Positions 1 through 12,303 are shown, counted from the stretch's first letter. The stretch: DNA of 15,555 bases from Parvularia atlantis (GCA_943704415.1 CALSCO010002201.1:1-15555); one strand, 5' to 3'. Notes: generated from the letters alone by a model not told the origin. A program made the numbers and translations.

Positions 1-1790
1 CCCCCGCGCCGCCCCGCCCGCCCCGGCCGGGCCCGACTTTGGCTTCGGCTTCGGCTTTGGCATCGGTTCCAGCTTTGCCGCGCCCGCTGCGACGTACGCG
101 ACGCAACCCGCTCAGACCCCTCCACCGCCGCCGCCGCCGCCGCCGCCCTACCACCTCTACCTGCAGCGGCGGCAGCTCGAGCAGCAGCAGCAGCAGCAGC
201 AGCAGCCATCGTACCCGTACGCCCTGCAGCCGCACTCGCAGCCCCTGCCGCCCGTCGTACACGAGCAGCGGCACCAGCAGCAGCGCTCCCTTCCGTCGAC
301 GTTCGCGCCGCCCGCCGCCGCCGCGCCCGAGCTCGTGCCGACGCCTTTCGTGCTCGCACGCCCGGTCGCCGCCTCGTCCGGGTCGTCCAGTCAGCCCTCG
401 GGAGGTGGGGCTAGTGCCGCCACGCTGAACATCGCGTCGCTTACACGCAAGCACGCGCATGCTGCGCAGGTGGTGACTGGAAGCGCCGCGCCGTCGCGCA
501 GGTCTACGGCGGCTTCCGCTCCGCAGCAGTCGCCGTTAACAGCGCCGTCGCCGTCGCCGTCGCCGCCGCGCGCGCCGCCGCCACTATGGGCAACGAAAGC
601 TCGCGTCACAAGCGCGAATCGGCCGCGTCCAGTCCGAGGGTACGGCAGGGGCGCGCACGACTTGGGGGGGAGGCCTGATGCGCACGGCCGCAGACACCGG
701 CACCACACGACAGCGACACGAGCAGCATCGCGTCCACTGCGACAAACACCACGGCCGACAGCGCGCCCAAGCCGAGTGCCGGCGACCTGCCGGTAAAGGT
801 GCCACCGGGCGCGGAGGTGATCGGCAACTACGTCGTCGAGCACGTGATCGGCAAGGGCTCGTTTGCCGAGGTCAAACTCGGCCGCAATATCAAGACGGGC
901 GACCAGGTGCGCGCGCGCCGGGCGGGCGGCGGGCGTCTCGCCAGCGCGGCTCACACGGCGCGCCGCGGCAGGTCGCACTCAAGATCATCCAAAAGACCAA
1001 TCTGTCGCGCGGCAAGCGCCGCGTGCACCTGCAGCGCGAAATCCGCTTCCTCAAGCTGCTGGGCCACCCGCACATCGGTGCGCGCCGTCGCGCGCGTTGT
1101 GTAGGTCTGACCGTGGCGACACAGCGGCGTTGTACGACGTGATTGAGGAGGACGACTTTTACGTGCTGATCATGGAGCACGCGAGCGGTGGCGAGCTGCT
1201 GCACTACATCCGCAACGCCGACAAGCACCGGCTCAAGGAGAAGGAGGCGCGGCGGATATTCCGGCAGATCCTCTCGGCCGTGAACTACTGCCACATGAAC
1301 TCGCTCATCCACCGCGACATCAAGCCCGAGAGTGCGTCTGCGGCCGCGCCTGGCTGATGCGCTGACCGCGCCTGCCCCGCCTGCCCCGCCGCCCCAGATA
1401 TCCTGCTCGACGGCAACAACAACGTCAAGATCATCGACTTTGGCTTCAGCCGCGAGTTCTCGCCCGAGCAGCCGCTGGACTCGTTCATCGGGTGCGCGCT
1501 TCTGCCGCGCTGCCGGGGAGCCGTGTTGCTCACCAGCCGCGTGCGCACAAAAGGTCACCGCACTACGCCGCGCCCGAGCTGCTCCAGGGCATCAAGTACT
1601 CGGGTCCAGAGGTCGACCGCTGGTCGCTCGGCATCCTGCTGTACGTGATGATCTGCGGCAAGCAGCCGTTCAAGCACCCGGACATGAAGATGCTCTACGC
1701 CAAGATCACCAAGGGCGAGTACGAGGTGCCCGACCACGTCTCGGCCGGTGCGCGCGCTCGCGTCAGAGCGCGCAAGGCGTGTGGGGCTCA

Positions 1791-1874
<84 letters not shown>

Positions 1875-2384
1875 CACACACACACGCACGCAGAGGCCGC
1901 CGACCTCATGGCCAGCCTGATCAAGATCAACCCAAACGAGCGCGCGACGCTTGAGCAGGTCATGTACCACCCCTGGACCAACATCGGGTACGAGGCGCCG
2001 CCGCCGACGTACATGGAGAATCGCAAGCCGATTACGCAGATCGACCCGCTCGTGTTTGAGACGCTGCTCACGTATGGCTTTGACGCGAATGAGGCCCGGC
2101 CGATGCTGCTCAAGAATGAGCCGAGCGTGGTGCTCAACTTCTACAACCTGCTGCTCGAGAAGCAGGCGCGCGAGCACAGCGAGACCGAGAGCATCCTCAC
2201 GCCGTCCGAGCCCGAGACGAGCGAGGACGAAGAGCGCGGCCAGCGCATCATGGTGCGCAATCTCGACACGGATGAGGTCATGCCGATCGACAAGGCGGAG
2301 CGGCGCATCCGCCGCGAGATGTTCAAGCGCAAGACGTCGCAGCACTACTTTGAGCGCCACGCCGACAAGGAGGTTGTACAGTAA
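1..2384 (+). CDS. Kin1/MARK-like (CAMKL) Ser/Thr protein kinase, 5' end outside window
   Basis: Exons as read: <1-404, 470-639, 694-906, 972-1077, 1125-1331, 1398-1491, 1554-1747, 1894-2384 (TAA). Numbered from the ATG at 586, the protein has 452 residues. The kinase domain spans about 66-317: glycine loop GKGSFAEV (71-78), VALK lysine K93, HRDIKPEN (catalytic D189), DFG D207, and T-loop LDSFIGSPHYAAPE, with Ser222 where AMPK relatives usually carry the LKB1-target Thr. After the domain comes a PPPTYMENRKPI segment like fungal Kin1, then a UBA-like helical stretch (about 338-385). There is no KA1 domain. The family controls polarity, septation and exocytosis. The true start is uncertain. The ATG at 586 has A at -3 and G at +4, but frame 1 is open from 470 with strongly C-ending codons. 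An intron at 405-469 would join it to the Pro/Gln-rich frame from base 2. Kinase identity is sure; the 5' structure is not. Confidence 0.85.
122..206 (+). repeat. CCG and CAG trinucleotide runs (poly-Pro, poly-Gln)
   Basis: A CCG run near 125-147 is followed by a CAG run near 182-205. In the frame that starts at base 2 these encode polyproline and then polyglutamine inside a low-complexity region (FG-rich, then PPP..., then QQQ..., then Pro/Ala/Ser). That frame has no stop from base 2 to 796 and shows good GC-ending codons up to about 404. It is probably the disordered N-terminus of the kinase. It could instead be the C-terminal part of a separate upstream gene. Confidence 0.6.
1790..1885 (+). 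repeat. Intronic (ACGC)n tetranucleotide plus (CA)n microsatellite
   Basis: About 70 bp of pure ACGC repeat run directly into about 26 bp of CA repeat. Both lie inside the 146-nt kinase intron (1748-1893), just before its CAG acceptor. All other introns in the window are 95 nt or shorter, so expansion of this repeat accounts for the extra length. Reading through it gives a HART-type peptide repeat and shifts the frame, so it must be spliced out for kinase activity. Confidence 0.9.
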
Positions 2385-2555
2385 ACACGCGTGCAACGCG
2401 CCGCCTCCCGCCAACTGATACCCCCTCCTGACCGGCTTCGCGTCCGCTCTTTGCGTGTTCCCCCCGTGCGCCTTTGCGTGCTTCTGTGACCTCCGTCCCT
2501 TCCCACCTGTGTTTGTTTTACTTTGATTTCCTGGGTTAGCGCGGACAGTGCGGCC
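2385..2555. other. Convergent 3' intergenic spacer, kinase / bHLH
   Basis: There are 171 bp between the kinase TAA and the bHLH TGA, which point at each other. The stretch 2440-2540 is unusually pyrimidine- and T-rich for this window (for example TGTTTGTTTTACTTTGATTT near 2510). It probably holds the 3'UTRs and poly(A) signals of both genes. No canonical AATAAA is present. Confidence 0.5.
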
Positions 2556-4235
2556 TCATAGGTACCGCGCGAGGGCGTTTTCGTCCAGGAAAGCAGCCGT
2601 GCTGAGCTCTCCGCCGCGCCCGTCGTCCATCGCGGAGCTCGACGTGGGCGTGCGCCCGAGCGCGAGGTGTACGCGGGCAAAGGGGCTGCCGGCGGCGTGC
2701 GCGGCCGCGCCGTCGAGGCTGCCGGTCGCGTGGGCCGCGGCGAGGATGTCGTCGTCCATCAGCTCGCCTTCCCGCGGCGAGGCCGTGTACATCGGCACGT
2801 GGCCGGTCGCCGCGACGGCGGGTGCTGCGTGCCCGTGCCCGTGCCCGTGCCCGAGCGCGCGCATGGACGGCTCGGGCCGGATTGCGTGGATGTTGACCGT
2901 GAGGGGCGCGCAGTCCTGGCTGTGCGACGCGGTCGCGTTGGGGCTGCTGCTGTCGGGGTGCCGCACCGTGAGCAGGTCCGACTGCAACTGCTCGGCCTTC
3001 TGGTAGCTGAGGTTCCACTGCTCGAGCGCCAGGCGCAGTTGCTCCTCGAGGCGCCCGTTGACCTGCAGCAGGTGGTCCATGAACTCGACCGCGCGGCGCA
3101 GGATCACGCCCTTGTTGAGCTTGGAGCTCTCGCTCAGGTTGGGCACCATCCGCGCAAACTCGCTTATGCACTCGTTGATGTTGTCGCGCCGCCGCCGCTC
3201 GACCGACGCGTGGTTCTCGCGCTTGCGCAGCGGGCTGTCGCCCGGCAGCGGCAGCGCGTCAAGTCTGCAATACATGTGTGCGTGAGCGTGTGCGGGTGCG
3301 AGCAGCGGCACGGCGCACCGCTCGGGCGGCCGCTCGGTGCGCACGGTTCGCCGGTTGTCGTAGCGCCGGCGCAGCGTGTGGTGCTCGCTGCTCTGGACGA
3401 ACGACAGGTTGAGCGCCTTGAGGATGTCGTCGGCGCTGGCCGGCGCGCCCAGCGGCCCCCTCAGCAGGTCCTCGGACGCGGAGGCCGAGGCCGCGGCGGG
3501 CGCGGGCGTGCTGGCCGCCGGCGCGGCGAAGAAGGCGTGCTCGGTCGGGGCCGGCGAGTCGCTCGTCTTGCGCTTCTTGTGCAGGCTCTCGAGCATCTCC
3601 GACACGCTCGCCGGCGGCTGCATCAGCGGCTCGCCCATCGGCCCCACTAGCGGCGCGCGCCGCGTCCCCGCGCCGTCCGCCAGGCGCGCCTCAAGCGAGC
3701 GCGTGTCAAACATGGGCACGCGCGCGGCCGGCGTCTGGAGGATCCACGGGCGCGCGCCACCGTCGGCGTTGTGCTCGTGCTTGACGGCCACGTCGGCCGC
3801 GCGCGCGGCAGCCGGCGACGGTGGCGCCGCGGCGGCGGCGGCGGCCGCGGCCGCGGCCGGCCTGAAGAAGTAGTTGCGCAGGAAGTTGATCGGCGCGAGC
3901 ATCTGCGACGCGTCCCTGCCGGGCGCCGTGGCCGTGGCCGCTGCTGCCGCTGCTGCCGCCACCGCCGACGTGGCTGTGGCCTTGGCCGCCGTGCCGCGCG
4001 CCTTGCCGCCCGCGCGCCGCCCGCGCACGGGCACGCGCCCGCGTGCTGCCAGCCGCGCGTCATCGTCGTCCAGGAGCAGCTCGTCAAAGTCGATCCCGTC
4101 CAGGTCCAGGTCGTCCACGTCAAAGTCGCCGAGGCCGCTGAGCAGGTCGGCGTCGTCCGCGTCGGCCTCGTCAAGCAGCTGCTCGGCGTCGTAGCGCCGC
4201 CCGCGGTCCGAGGTGATGAACGGGTGCAGCTCCAT
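2556..4235 (-). CDS. bHLH-leucine zipper transcription factor (MiT/TFE- or USF-like)
   Basis: Two exons, 4235-3319 and 3264-2556, with a 54-nt intron at 3318-3265 (GTGCGC...TTGCAG), giving 541 residues. The basic region carries the H-x3-E-x3-R set (H324, E328, R332) known to read CACGTG-type E-boxes. A helix-loop-helix with the segment LNKGVILRRAVEF, as in MiT/TFE and USF proteins, runs to about residue 372 and continues into a zipper-like helix to about 400. The basic region lacks the Tyr typical of SREBP. The N-terminus has an acidic block (about 22-60, rich in D and L) that looks like an activation domain, then polyalanine tracts near 90-100 and 127-137, and a KKRK nuclear-localisation-like cluster near 220. 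The gene lies downstream of coactosin on the same strand. The targets cannot be read from this window. Confidence 0.85.
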   Translation of the reverse strand: MELHPFITSDRGRRYDAEQLLDEADADDADLLSGLGDFDVDDLDLDGIDFDELLLDDDDARLAARGRVPVRGRRAGGKARGTAAKATATSAVAAAAAAAATATAPGRDASQMLAPINFLRNYFFRPAAAAAAAAAAAPPSPAAARAADVAVKHEHNADGGARPWILQTPAARVPMFDTRSLEARLADGAGTRRAPLVGPMGEPLMQPPASVSEMLESLHKKRKTSDSPAPTEHAFFAAPAASTPAPAAASASASEDLLRGPLGAPASADDILKALNLSFVQSSEHHTLRRRYDNRRTVRTERPPERCAVPLLAPAHAHAHMYCRLDALPLPGDSPLRKRENHASVERRRRDNINECISEFARMVPNLSESSKLNKGVILRRAVEFMDHLLQVNGRLEEQLRLALEQWNLSYQKAEQLQSDLLTVRHPDSSSPNATASHSQDCAPLTVNIHAIRPEPSMRALGHGHGHGHAAPAVAATGHVPMYTASPREGELMDDDILAAAHATGSLDGAAAHAAGSPFARVHLALGRTPTSSSAMDDGRGGELSTAAFLDENALARYL

Positions 4236-4479
4236 GGCGGCGCGCGGGGCTCACGGCGCAGGGGCGGGCGGTGCGCGGTGTGCGGTGCGCAAGGCTGCAG
4301 GGTCGGTGCTGGGCGTGGGGGCGGCGTGCACGAGCGCGGGGCACGCGGTGTACTTTCGCGGGGCACCGCGCCGAGTCAGCAGCCTTGCGTGACAGACAAA
4401 GCACACACAACACACGGGAGCACGCGGCGCACGCCTCCGCACGCCACACACACACGCACAGACACACGCGCACGCGCGC
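4236..4479. other. Intergenic spacer with CA-rich stretch upstream of the bHLH gene
   Basis: There are 244 bp between the coactosin stop and the bHLH ATG, both on the minus strand. The spacer holds an ACAC/CGCA-rich tract near 4445-4472 and no convincing ORF. It should contain the coactosin 3' end and the bHLH promoter. I see no clear TATA or CCAAT box. Confidence 0.45.
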
Positions 4480-5143
4480 TCAATAGTCGCTCGTCTGCCG
4501 GTCGTAGTTGGCGCCCATGGCCTTCTTGAGCAGCTTGATGATCTCGGCCTCCTTCAGGTCCGAGACGTCGTCCGTCGCGATCTGCACCGCAAAGTCCTTT
4601 ACGACCTTCTTGACGTCGGCGACGTGCACGCTCAGTTTGGCCTTGCGCATGACCTTGATGCCCGGGCCGGTCCACGACACAAAGACGAACTGCGCGCACG
4701 GCGCGACGGTTCATCGGCGCACGGCGTCGGCGCTGGGAGGCGCAGGCGACCCGCACCTTGGCGCGCTGCGACAGCTCGTCGTTGCCGACCATGAAGCGCA
4801 GGTAGCCGAAGGCGGCCTGGCGGGGTGGGGCGTGTGCGATCAGCGGGCGGCGGAGCTTGTGCGCCGGTGGGGGAGAAAAAGGGCACGCCGCGCACCGTCA
4901 GGTTCTGCAGCGCGTCAACGAAGCCGCTGAGGCCGTCGGTGCCCGTGCTGTGCAGCTTGAGCGTGTTATCCGTGTCCGAGACGTATGAGATCACGAGCCT
5001 GGGGCGTGCGGCAGGTGAGCACGCACGCTGCTCATGTCAACGGCGCACGCGCGTGCGTGCAGGACGCACCAGTTCTCGGGCGTGGCGTCGTTGCGCACCT
5101 GCGCGTAGGCCTGCGCGATAGCCGGGTCCGAGACGTCCGCCAT
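4480..5143 (-). CDS. Coactosin-like actin-binding protein (ADF-homology domain)
   Basis: Four exons, 5143-5070, 4998-4896, 4816-4757 and 4689-4480 (TGA), encode 148 residues; human coactosin-like protein has about 142. The whole protein is one ADF-H fold: an N-terminal helix (DPAIAQAYAQVRNDATPENW), a central GYLRFMVGNDELSQRAKFVFVSW strand region, and a C-terminal KKAMGANYDRQTSDY that closely matches the coactosin end (GANYDAQT). Lys79 in SQRAK aligns with the lysine needed for F-actin binding in the human protein. Coactosins bind F-actin without severing it and counteract capping. The three introns (71, 79 and 67 nt) all start GTGCG. The start ATG is the only one in frame and gives the typical family N-terminus. 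The upstream region is shared with the divergent gene at 5629. Confidence 0.92.
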
Positions 5144-5305
5144 TGTGCTGTGGTGTGAAGGTGGTGGTGGAAAGAGGAGGGGAGACGGACAAGACAGACG
5201 GACGACGCGGGGCGGCCGACGACGACGCACAGACACGCGGATCTGCGCCGGGCGGGCACCGTGCGCGCGCGCGCAATCAGGGCGCGGTCGTCGTGCGCGG
5301 CGCTT

Positions 5306-5311
<6 letters not shown>

Positions 5312-5364
<53 letters not shown>
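5312..5364 (+). repeat. (GA)n / (CT)n dinucleotide tract
   Basis: About 22 GA units run unbroken and are followed by a short imperfect GAAAGAGAGA end. On the minus strand it reads as a pyrimidine CT tract about 170-220 bp upstream of the coactosin ATG. It could be a promoter-type GAGA element or the 5'UTR of coactosin, or simply a microsatellite. Confidence 0.9.
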
Positions 5365-5365
<1 letters not shown>

Positions 5366-5580
5366 GCACGACAGGGCACCACGACGCGCGTTTGATGTGG
5401 CGTGCGGCGCGCGAGACGCGCCTCTTACGGCCCGCGCTTGCACCGCGGCCAGCCCCGCACGCTCCGCACCCCAGCCAGGCGCCACGCAGCACGCAGTGCA
5501 GCACGCGCACGCGCGGCGCGTCGGGCCCACCCGAGGAAAGCAGAGAGCGAAAAATACAGCGCAACGCGCATGCTCGCGCG

Positions 5581-5588
5581 CTGATTGG
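5581..5588 (-). promoter_or_regulatory. CCAAT box (NF-Y/HAP type)
   Basis: The plus strand reads CTGATTGG, that is CCAATCAG on the minus strand, matching the NF-Y core with its favoured flank. It lies about 40 bp upstream of the ATG at 5629 and about 440 bp upstream of the coactosin ATG. NF-Y works in either orientation. Confidence 0.5.
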
Positions 5589-5628
5589 CCGACGCGGCAA
5601 ACGAGGCAGGCGCCCAGAACGCTCTCGA

Positions 5629-6268
5629 ATGGTCGGCGCGGCCAAGAAGCGCGCGCGGCGGCGCAGTGCGTCTGTGCGCGGCCGGGCGGTGCGGCGCTTG
5701 ACACGGCCGATGCGCACGTGTGCGCGTGTGCAGAGCACGCCGAGCAGGTGCTCGAGACGGACGACGACGCGATGGACGGCGCCGACCGGCCGCGGCGCAC
5801 GCCCGAGGAGCTCGAGGCGATGTCGGTCGCGTCGACGATGCGCTCGCGGGCCAACGACCGCGCGCGGCACCGGCCCGAGTTCCGCGTGAGCCGCGGCGTC
5901 AAGGCGAACGGGGCGCAGGTGTACGCGAGGTGCGCCCGCCGGCGCGTCGCGGCGGCCTTGCGCCTGACAGCAGCGCACCGCGTCGCCCCGACGCACCGAT
6001 GCACGCCGCGTGCCTGCCTGCCAGCGTCGCCAACCTGACCAAGGTGCGCCGCAAGGTCATCGTCAAGCGCCGCCGTGAGGAGCTGCGCCGCGCCGAGAAG
6101 GCGCTCGCGGCGCAGGACAAGCTGGAGGCGCGGCTCGAGCGCGGGCTGGGGCGCGCGGCGACGCGGCGGCGGGCGCAGCAGTCGTCGGACGCGGCCGTGG
6201 CGGCCGGCAGCGCAGCAGCAGCAGCGGCGGCGGCGGCAGCAGCGGCGGCAGCAGAGGCGACCGAGTGA
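5629..6268 (+). CDS. Small basic, nuclear-like protein, unrecognised
   Basis: Model: exons 5629-5665, 5734-5929 and 6025-6268 (TGA), 158 residues. I do not recognise the family. The N-terminus starts MVGAAKKRARRRKHAEQ, a basic nuclear-localisation-like cluster, followed by an acidic ETDDDAMDG. A middle part holds SVASTMRSRANDR. A helical, highly charged stretch (VRRKVIVKRRREELRRAEK..., about 85-130) is probably coiled. The protein ends in a polyalanine run and EATE. Size and charge recall ribosome-biogenesis or RNA-binding factors, but that is inference. The first exon rests on frame, a GTGCGT donor and a CAG acceptor; without it the start would be the ATG at 5772. An acceptor near 5972 in intron 2 would also keep the frame and add 18 residues. 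FAN starts only 54 bp downstream on the same strand. Confidence 0.6.
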
Positions 6269-6272
6269 GACC

Positions 6273-6322
6273 ATGTACACAATGCGCACGGCAATTACGA
6301 CTGGTAGCGTGATCGTACGCTC

Positions 6323-6335
<13 letters not shown>
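6273..6335 (+). promoter_or_regulatory. Upstream ORF overlapping the FAN start codon
   Basis: An ATG at 6273 opens a 20-codon frame (MYTMRTAITT...) that ends with TGA at 6333-6335, past the FAN ATG at 6323 and out of its frame. If FAN mRNA starts before 6273, ribosomes must scan past this ATG and the one at 6282. If it starts later, the 5'UTR is under 50 nt. The element lies in the 54-bp gap after the previous gene's stop. Confidence 0.4.
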
Positions 6336-10258
<3,923 letters not shown>

Positions 10259-10311
10259 ACCGGCGCAAATTTTATAAGGATCACACAAATGGAAACGCTC
10301 GCGCACGCGGC
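10259..10311. terminator. Shared AT-rich 3' end between convergent genes
   Basis: Only 53 bp separate the FAN TAG from the TGA of the coiled-coil gene. The core (GCAAATTTTATAAGG, 10264-10278) is one of the most AT-rich patches in the window and reads as an A/T element on both strands. It is probably a two-way poly(A)/cleavage region. No exact AATAAA is present. Confidence 0.45.
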
Positions 10312-12303
10312 TCATAGCACATTCAGCAGTGCGAGCAAGAGCATGGCGATCACGGCGACGACCACCGCCGGCAGCAGGCTGCCCTCGATGCCGCCGCGCA
10401 CCGTGCGCTGGGCGCTCAGCAGGTCACTGGAGCTGGCGAGGCGCTTCTCGGCTGCGGCGACGCGACGGCATCAGCGGAGAGCCAAAAAGCATGTGTCTGG
10501 CGCACCTTGGCGCGCGATCTCCTCGACTTGGGCCATGACCGTCTGCTGACTCCTGCGGAAGCTGGCGTCGAGCTGTGTCGCGTCGTCGTTGCGCGCGTCC
10601 AGCTCACTGCGCAGCTCGGCGATGTCCCTCGCCATGCGCTCGGCCTGTGGCCTCAGCTGGGCACTAATCCGCTCGGCCTGCTCGGCCCGTGCGCGCAGGG
10701 CCTCGCGCTCCGTCTTGGTCGTCTCGGCGTGCCTGTGCGCCGCCTCGAGCTCCTGCCGTGCCTTGTCTAGCTGGCTCACGGCTGTGTCGCGCTCTTGCTC
10801 GACCCGGCTCGCAGCTGCGTCGCGCTCCTGCCTGAGCTCCTGCTTGAGCTTTTCCAGCTGGTCAGTCGCCACGTCGCGCTGCTGCGTGGTGTGCTGCAGC
10901 AGCGTCTTTGTGCTCTTGAGCTCGCCCTCCACGCCCGACACCCGGCCGGTGATATCGTGCAGCTTGTCGGATAGACCCTTGAGCTCGGCCGACAGCTGCT
11001 CGTGCGCGGCCTTCGTCTCACGCAGCTCGCGCGTCGCTGCGGCAGTCTCCACCTGCGCCGCGGCCAGAGCAGTCTTCGCCTCGATCGCCTCGGTCTGCGC
11101 CACAGCATAAGCAGCAGTCGCCTCCGTCGCCTCCGTCCGCGTCTTGTCAAGCTCGGCCTTCGCCAGCGTTGCCTCATTGCGCAGCTTGTCTAGCGCTGCC
11201 TTGGCCTCGGTCGCTTCGAACTGCGCCTTGTCCAGCTCGGCCTTCGCCTCGGTCGCCTCGGTCTGCGCCGCAGCCAAACCAGCGTTCGCCTCGATCGCCT
11301 CGGTGCGCGCCTTGTCCAGCTCGGCCGTGACCGCAGCTAGAGCAGCCTTCGCCTCGGTCGCGTCCGCTTGCAACCGGCCCAGCTCGGTGCGCGTCTTGTC
11401 CAGCTCAGCCCTCGCCTGTGCTGCCTCGGCCATGACCGCAGCATGAACAGCCGTCGCCTCGGTCGCATCGGTGCGCGCCTTGTTCAGAGCAGCCGTCGCC
11501 TGTGATGCCTCACTGCGCGCCTTGTCGAGCTCGGCCTGCAGCTCGGCGATCTGGGCCGTGGCCGCGGCGAGCTTGTCCTTGGCCGCGTTCGCTTCCGCCT
11601 GCGAATGGCCCAGCTCGGTGTGCACCTTGTCGAGCTCGAGCTTGAGCTCGGCCACCTCAATCGTTGCCGCGCGCAGATCGTCGCTGAGCGCGACAGCTGC
11701 TGCGTCGGTGCTGATCCGCAGGCCGGCTGCCGATGCGCTCCTCTCGCCCGTCTCTGCCGCCTCGTGGCTGCTGCCCGCGCGCACGTGCCCGTCCTGCACG
11801 TGGTCGGCGCGGCCGTTCTCGGTCGGCGCAGGCGCCGCGTGCTCGTCAGTCTCGAACGTCAGCCGCTTGTGCAGCGCCTCGACGTCCACGGGCGCGTGCT
11901 CGCCGCTGTCGCCTGCGCGCGGACCCGCCGTCAGCGTGTGTGTGTGGCACGGGCGCGCACGCGGACGGACGGTGGTTGGGCGTCCGCGAGGCGCTCGCGC
12001 GCGAGTTGCTGCGTGAGCCGGTCGTGCTCGTGCGCAGAATGATGCCTGGCGCTTGCGTCAGCCACGCCTGCCGCCAGCCCGCCAGCCCGTCAGCCCGCCA
12101 GCCCGCGTCGCACCGTTCTGCTCGAGGTCCTTCGTCGGGTCGGGCACGAGCAGCTCGGGCAGGCCGGTTGTGGCGGGCTGCTTGGCGCCGACCGGGCTCG
12201 GCGTGGCCGATGCGCTGCCGGCGGCCGCACCCCGCCCCGCGCCGCGCCCGCGGCCGGTCGGCGTCTGCGGCACGGCGGGCGGCGACGACGGACGACCGCG
12301 CAT
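10312..12303 (-). CDS. Tail-anchored Ala-rich coiled-coil protein with 14-residue repeats
   Basis: Exons 12303-12114, 12045-11961, 11905-10506 and 10451-10312 (TGA) encode 604 residues. I do not recognise an orthologue. The N-terminal 100 residues are disordered and Gly/Arg/Ser/Pro-rich (MRGRPSSPPAVPQTP...). A long helical coiled-coil region (about 170-560) follows, rich in Ala, Glu, Lys and Asp, with twelve 14-residue repeats at 216-383. A single hydrophobic helix (about 583-604, LLPAVVVAVIAMLLLALL) sits at the very C-terminus with no residues to spare. This is the layout of a tail-anchored membrane protein facing the cytosol, such as a golgin-type or ER/mitochondrial tether; the organelle cannot be read. 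The last exon, and so the membrane anchor, is seen only after removing the intron 10505-10452. The exon 2/3 junction (donor 11960, acceptor 11906) is the least certain. Its start is 57 bp from the divergent DCTN5 start. Confidence 0.75.
11032..11535 (-). repeat. Twelve 42-bp (14-residue) tandem repeats in the coiled-coil gene
   Basis: The protein reads as 14-mers with the pattern A-E-L-D-K-x-R-x-E-A-x-E-A-x, for example AELDKAQFEATEAK, AALDKLRNEATLAK and AELDKTRTEATEAT. Twelve units fit residues 216-383 exactly, and the DNA shows recurring GCCTCGGTCGCCTCGGT on the plus strand. Units differ by several residues, so the array is diverged rather than fresh. Fourteen residues equal two heptads, which keeps a continuous helix. 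Confidence 0.85.

Larger units (their letters stand above)
5144..5628. promoter_or_regulatory. Divergent promoter region, coactosin / small basic protein gene
   Basis: At 485 bp this is the longest gene-free stretch in the window. It lies between the ATGs of two divergent genes. It holds a long GA/CT tract (5312-5364) and a CCAAT box (5581-5588). Both reading directions contain only low-complexity open frames caused by the GA tract, so I see no further gene here. Confidence 0.6.

Noticed and set aside
470-501. 32-nt intron as an alternative to the 405-469 intron near the kinase 5' end
   Set aside because: It is much shorter than any other intron here (minimum 47 nt) and lacks room for a branch site; 405-469 fits the size range.
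1748-1954. Peptide repeat of the HART type as a repeat protein or antifreeze-like gene
   Set aside because: It is translation of the intronic ACGC microsatellite; the flanking exons join perfectly without it.
2667-3650. 327-residue plus-strand frame opposite the bHLH gene
   Set aside because: It is antisense to the bHLH coding sequence, has no recognisable domain, and reflects the GC-rich complement.
4373-4380. GAGTCAGC as an AP-1/Gcn4 site upstream of the bHLH gene
   Set aside because: Only a partial match (the final A of TGACTCA is G), a single copy, and short motifs like this are expected by chance.
5032-5382. Minus-strand frame with a long LSLSLS peptide
   Set aside because: It is the (GA)n tract read on the other strand; no codon bias or homology, and it overlaps coactosin exon 1 in another frame.
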